In this document: positions 63,420 to 64,000 of the stretch, piece after piece | Position numbering within the stretch: the first letter of the stretch is position 1 | Layout: every line of letters starts with the position of its first letter | Program-made: the position numbers and the translations under genes | Notes under the pieces: model-generated | What the model saw: the letters and a program-made list of their open reading frames with translations, nothing else | What the model was told of the DNA's origin: nothing | Database searches by the model: none | Origin: Streptacidiphilus sp. PB12-B1b | GTDB lineage: Bacteria > Actinomycetota > Actinomycetes > Streptomycetales > Streptomycetaceae | Direction of reading: 5' to 3' | Assembly: GCF_014084125.1 (NCBI RefSeq) | Contig: NZ_CP048405.1 | Location: forward strand, 1,550,001 to 1,614,000 | Length of the DNA: 64,000 nt

Positions 63420-63471
63420 GGGGCCACGCTAGGCGGGCCGTGTCCGGCTGTCTTGAAGAAACGCGACATCC

Positions 63472-63477
63472 TAGGCT
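63472..63477 (+). promoter_or_regulatory. -10 TAGGCT for the AraC-like gene
   Basis: TAGGCT, seven bases, then ATG 63485; no ribosome binding site. Confidence 0.55.
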
Positions 63478-63484
63478 GGCACGC

Positions 63485-64000
63485 ATGACCAGCACGGACG
63501 CCGACGGCGGCGCGCAACCCGAGGGCGACCGGGCGACCGGGCAGACCGGCGCCGGGGCCGGGCCGCAGGTGCGCGGGGTGCTGCATCCGCAGGGCGCGGC
63601 CGGCCGGTTCACCCTGGAGCAGCCCCGGCCGGCGGCGGAGCTGGGCGCCCTGGTGGAGTCGTACTGGACGGTGCGCTGGGATCTGCGCGGGCGGCCCGCC
63701 CACGAGCAGAAGGTGCTCGCCCACCCGCAGGTGCACCTGGTCTTCGAGCAGCCCGAGGCGGCGGTGTACGGGGTGGACCGGGGACTGTTCGTCCGGCGCC
63801 TGGAGGGGCGCGGGCAGGTGTTCGGGGTCAAGTTCCGGCCCGGCGGCTTCCGCCCGTTCTGGGGGCGGCCGGTCCAGGAGCTGGCCGACCGGGTGGTCCC
63901 GGCGGTGGACGTCCTCGGCGCGGCGGTGGCCGGGACCGCCCGGCGCGTCCTGGAGCTGGACGACACCCCGGCCATGGCCGCCCTCGCCGACGCCTTCCTC
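63485..64000 (+). CDS. AraC-type regulator with DUF6597-like N-terminus, partial
   Basis: The first 172 residues are visible; the gene runs off the right edge. After a Gly/Ala/Asp-rich start, the region VRGVLHPQGAAGRFTLEQPRPAAELGALVESYWTVRWDLRG and HPQVHLVFEQPEAAVYGVD...GVKFRPGGFRPFWGRPVQELADRVVP matches the sensory N-terminal part (DUF6597) that precedes an AraC helix-turn-helix domain. The DNA-binding half is not in the window, so the AraC label is by family expectation. Confidence 0.85.
   Translation, partial: MTSTDADGGAQPEGDRATGQTGAGAGPQVRGVLHPQGAAGRFTLEQPRPAAELGALVESYWTVRWDLRGRPAHEQKVLAHPQVHLVFEQPEAAVYGVDRGLFVRRLEGRGQVFGVKFRPGGFRPFWGRPVQELADRVVPAVDVLGAAVAGTARRVLELDDTPAMAALADAFL

Noticed and set aside
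60202-63975. 1257-residue minus-strand open frame opposite lepA
   Set aside because: Shadow of lepA and neighbours, low-complexity, no family pattern.

Overview
The window reads as chromosomal core DNA of a high-GC, GC-skewed-codon actinomycete, most likely a member of the Streptomycetaceae (Streptomyces, Kitasatospora or Streptacidiphilus; the genus cannot be decided from sequence alone). Evidence: strong third-position GC, GTG starts and GTGA stop/start overlaps everywhere, the folC-DUF4233-ndk-mreBCD-PBP2-rodA order, the rne-rplU-rpmA-obgE-proB-proA-nadD-LCP-rsfS order, and leuS-DegV-comEA-comEC-holA-rpsT-lepA, which together follow the arrangement known from Streptomyces chromosomes. Many genes start 6-8 bases after a TANNNT -10 hexamer, i.e. 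they are probably leaderless.

Layout. 1-10345: end of folC, a small membrane protein, ndk, the mre/PBP2/RodA cell-wall morphogenesis cluster (with an unusual tandem repeat between mreD and the PBP2 gene) and a TIGR03960 radical SAM gene. 10400-16600: an accessory insertion that separates the two radical-SAM-linked genes (TIGR03960 and TIGR03936). It holds a ribbon-helix-helix/unknown two-gene module, three overlapping tiny genes, a WhiJ-like regulator with two tandem DUF397 genes, a DUF2332 gene, a VOC gene and a VapBC pair whose VapC has altered catalytic residues. 16657-26288: TIGR03936 gene with an apparent CTG start and a 7-codon upstream ORF, a very long RNase E/G, rplU-rpmA-obgE, an adenine-deaminase-like gene and proB. 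26354-36146: proA, a group of membrane and small proteins around an M48 protease, nadD, a divergent LCP protein, rsfS and a phosphatase that also appears to start with CTG. 36223-36738: three identical tRNA-Ala(GGC) genes.

36812-48749 is a second accessory-looking stretch: a NuoF-like/ferredoxin fusion with a cytochrome-b-like partner on the minus strand, a secreted sedolisin protease, and a tightly overlapping five-gene extracellular polysaccharide operon (nucleotide-sugar dehydrogenase, processive GT2 with an apparent one-base frameshift, 35-residue membrane peptide, polysaccharide deacetylase, Tat-type secreted lectin-like protein). 48857-64000: a leader-peptide attenuator and leuS, a membrane protein, DegV, comEA, comEC, a small conserved gene, holA, convergent rpsT, small enzymes, lepA, a broken peptidoglycan-binding gene, a DinB-type protein and the start of an AraC-type regulator.

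The points I consider most worth following up are the polysaccharide operon with its frameshift, the leuS attenuator, the two CTG starts, the RHH/unknown module, the WhiJ/DUF397 locus with overprinting, the degenerate VapC, and the paralogous membrane-protein pair near proA. No prophage, integrase, IS element or CRISPR array was seen.
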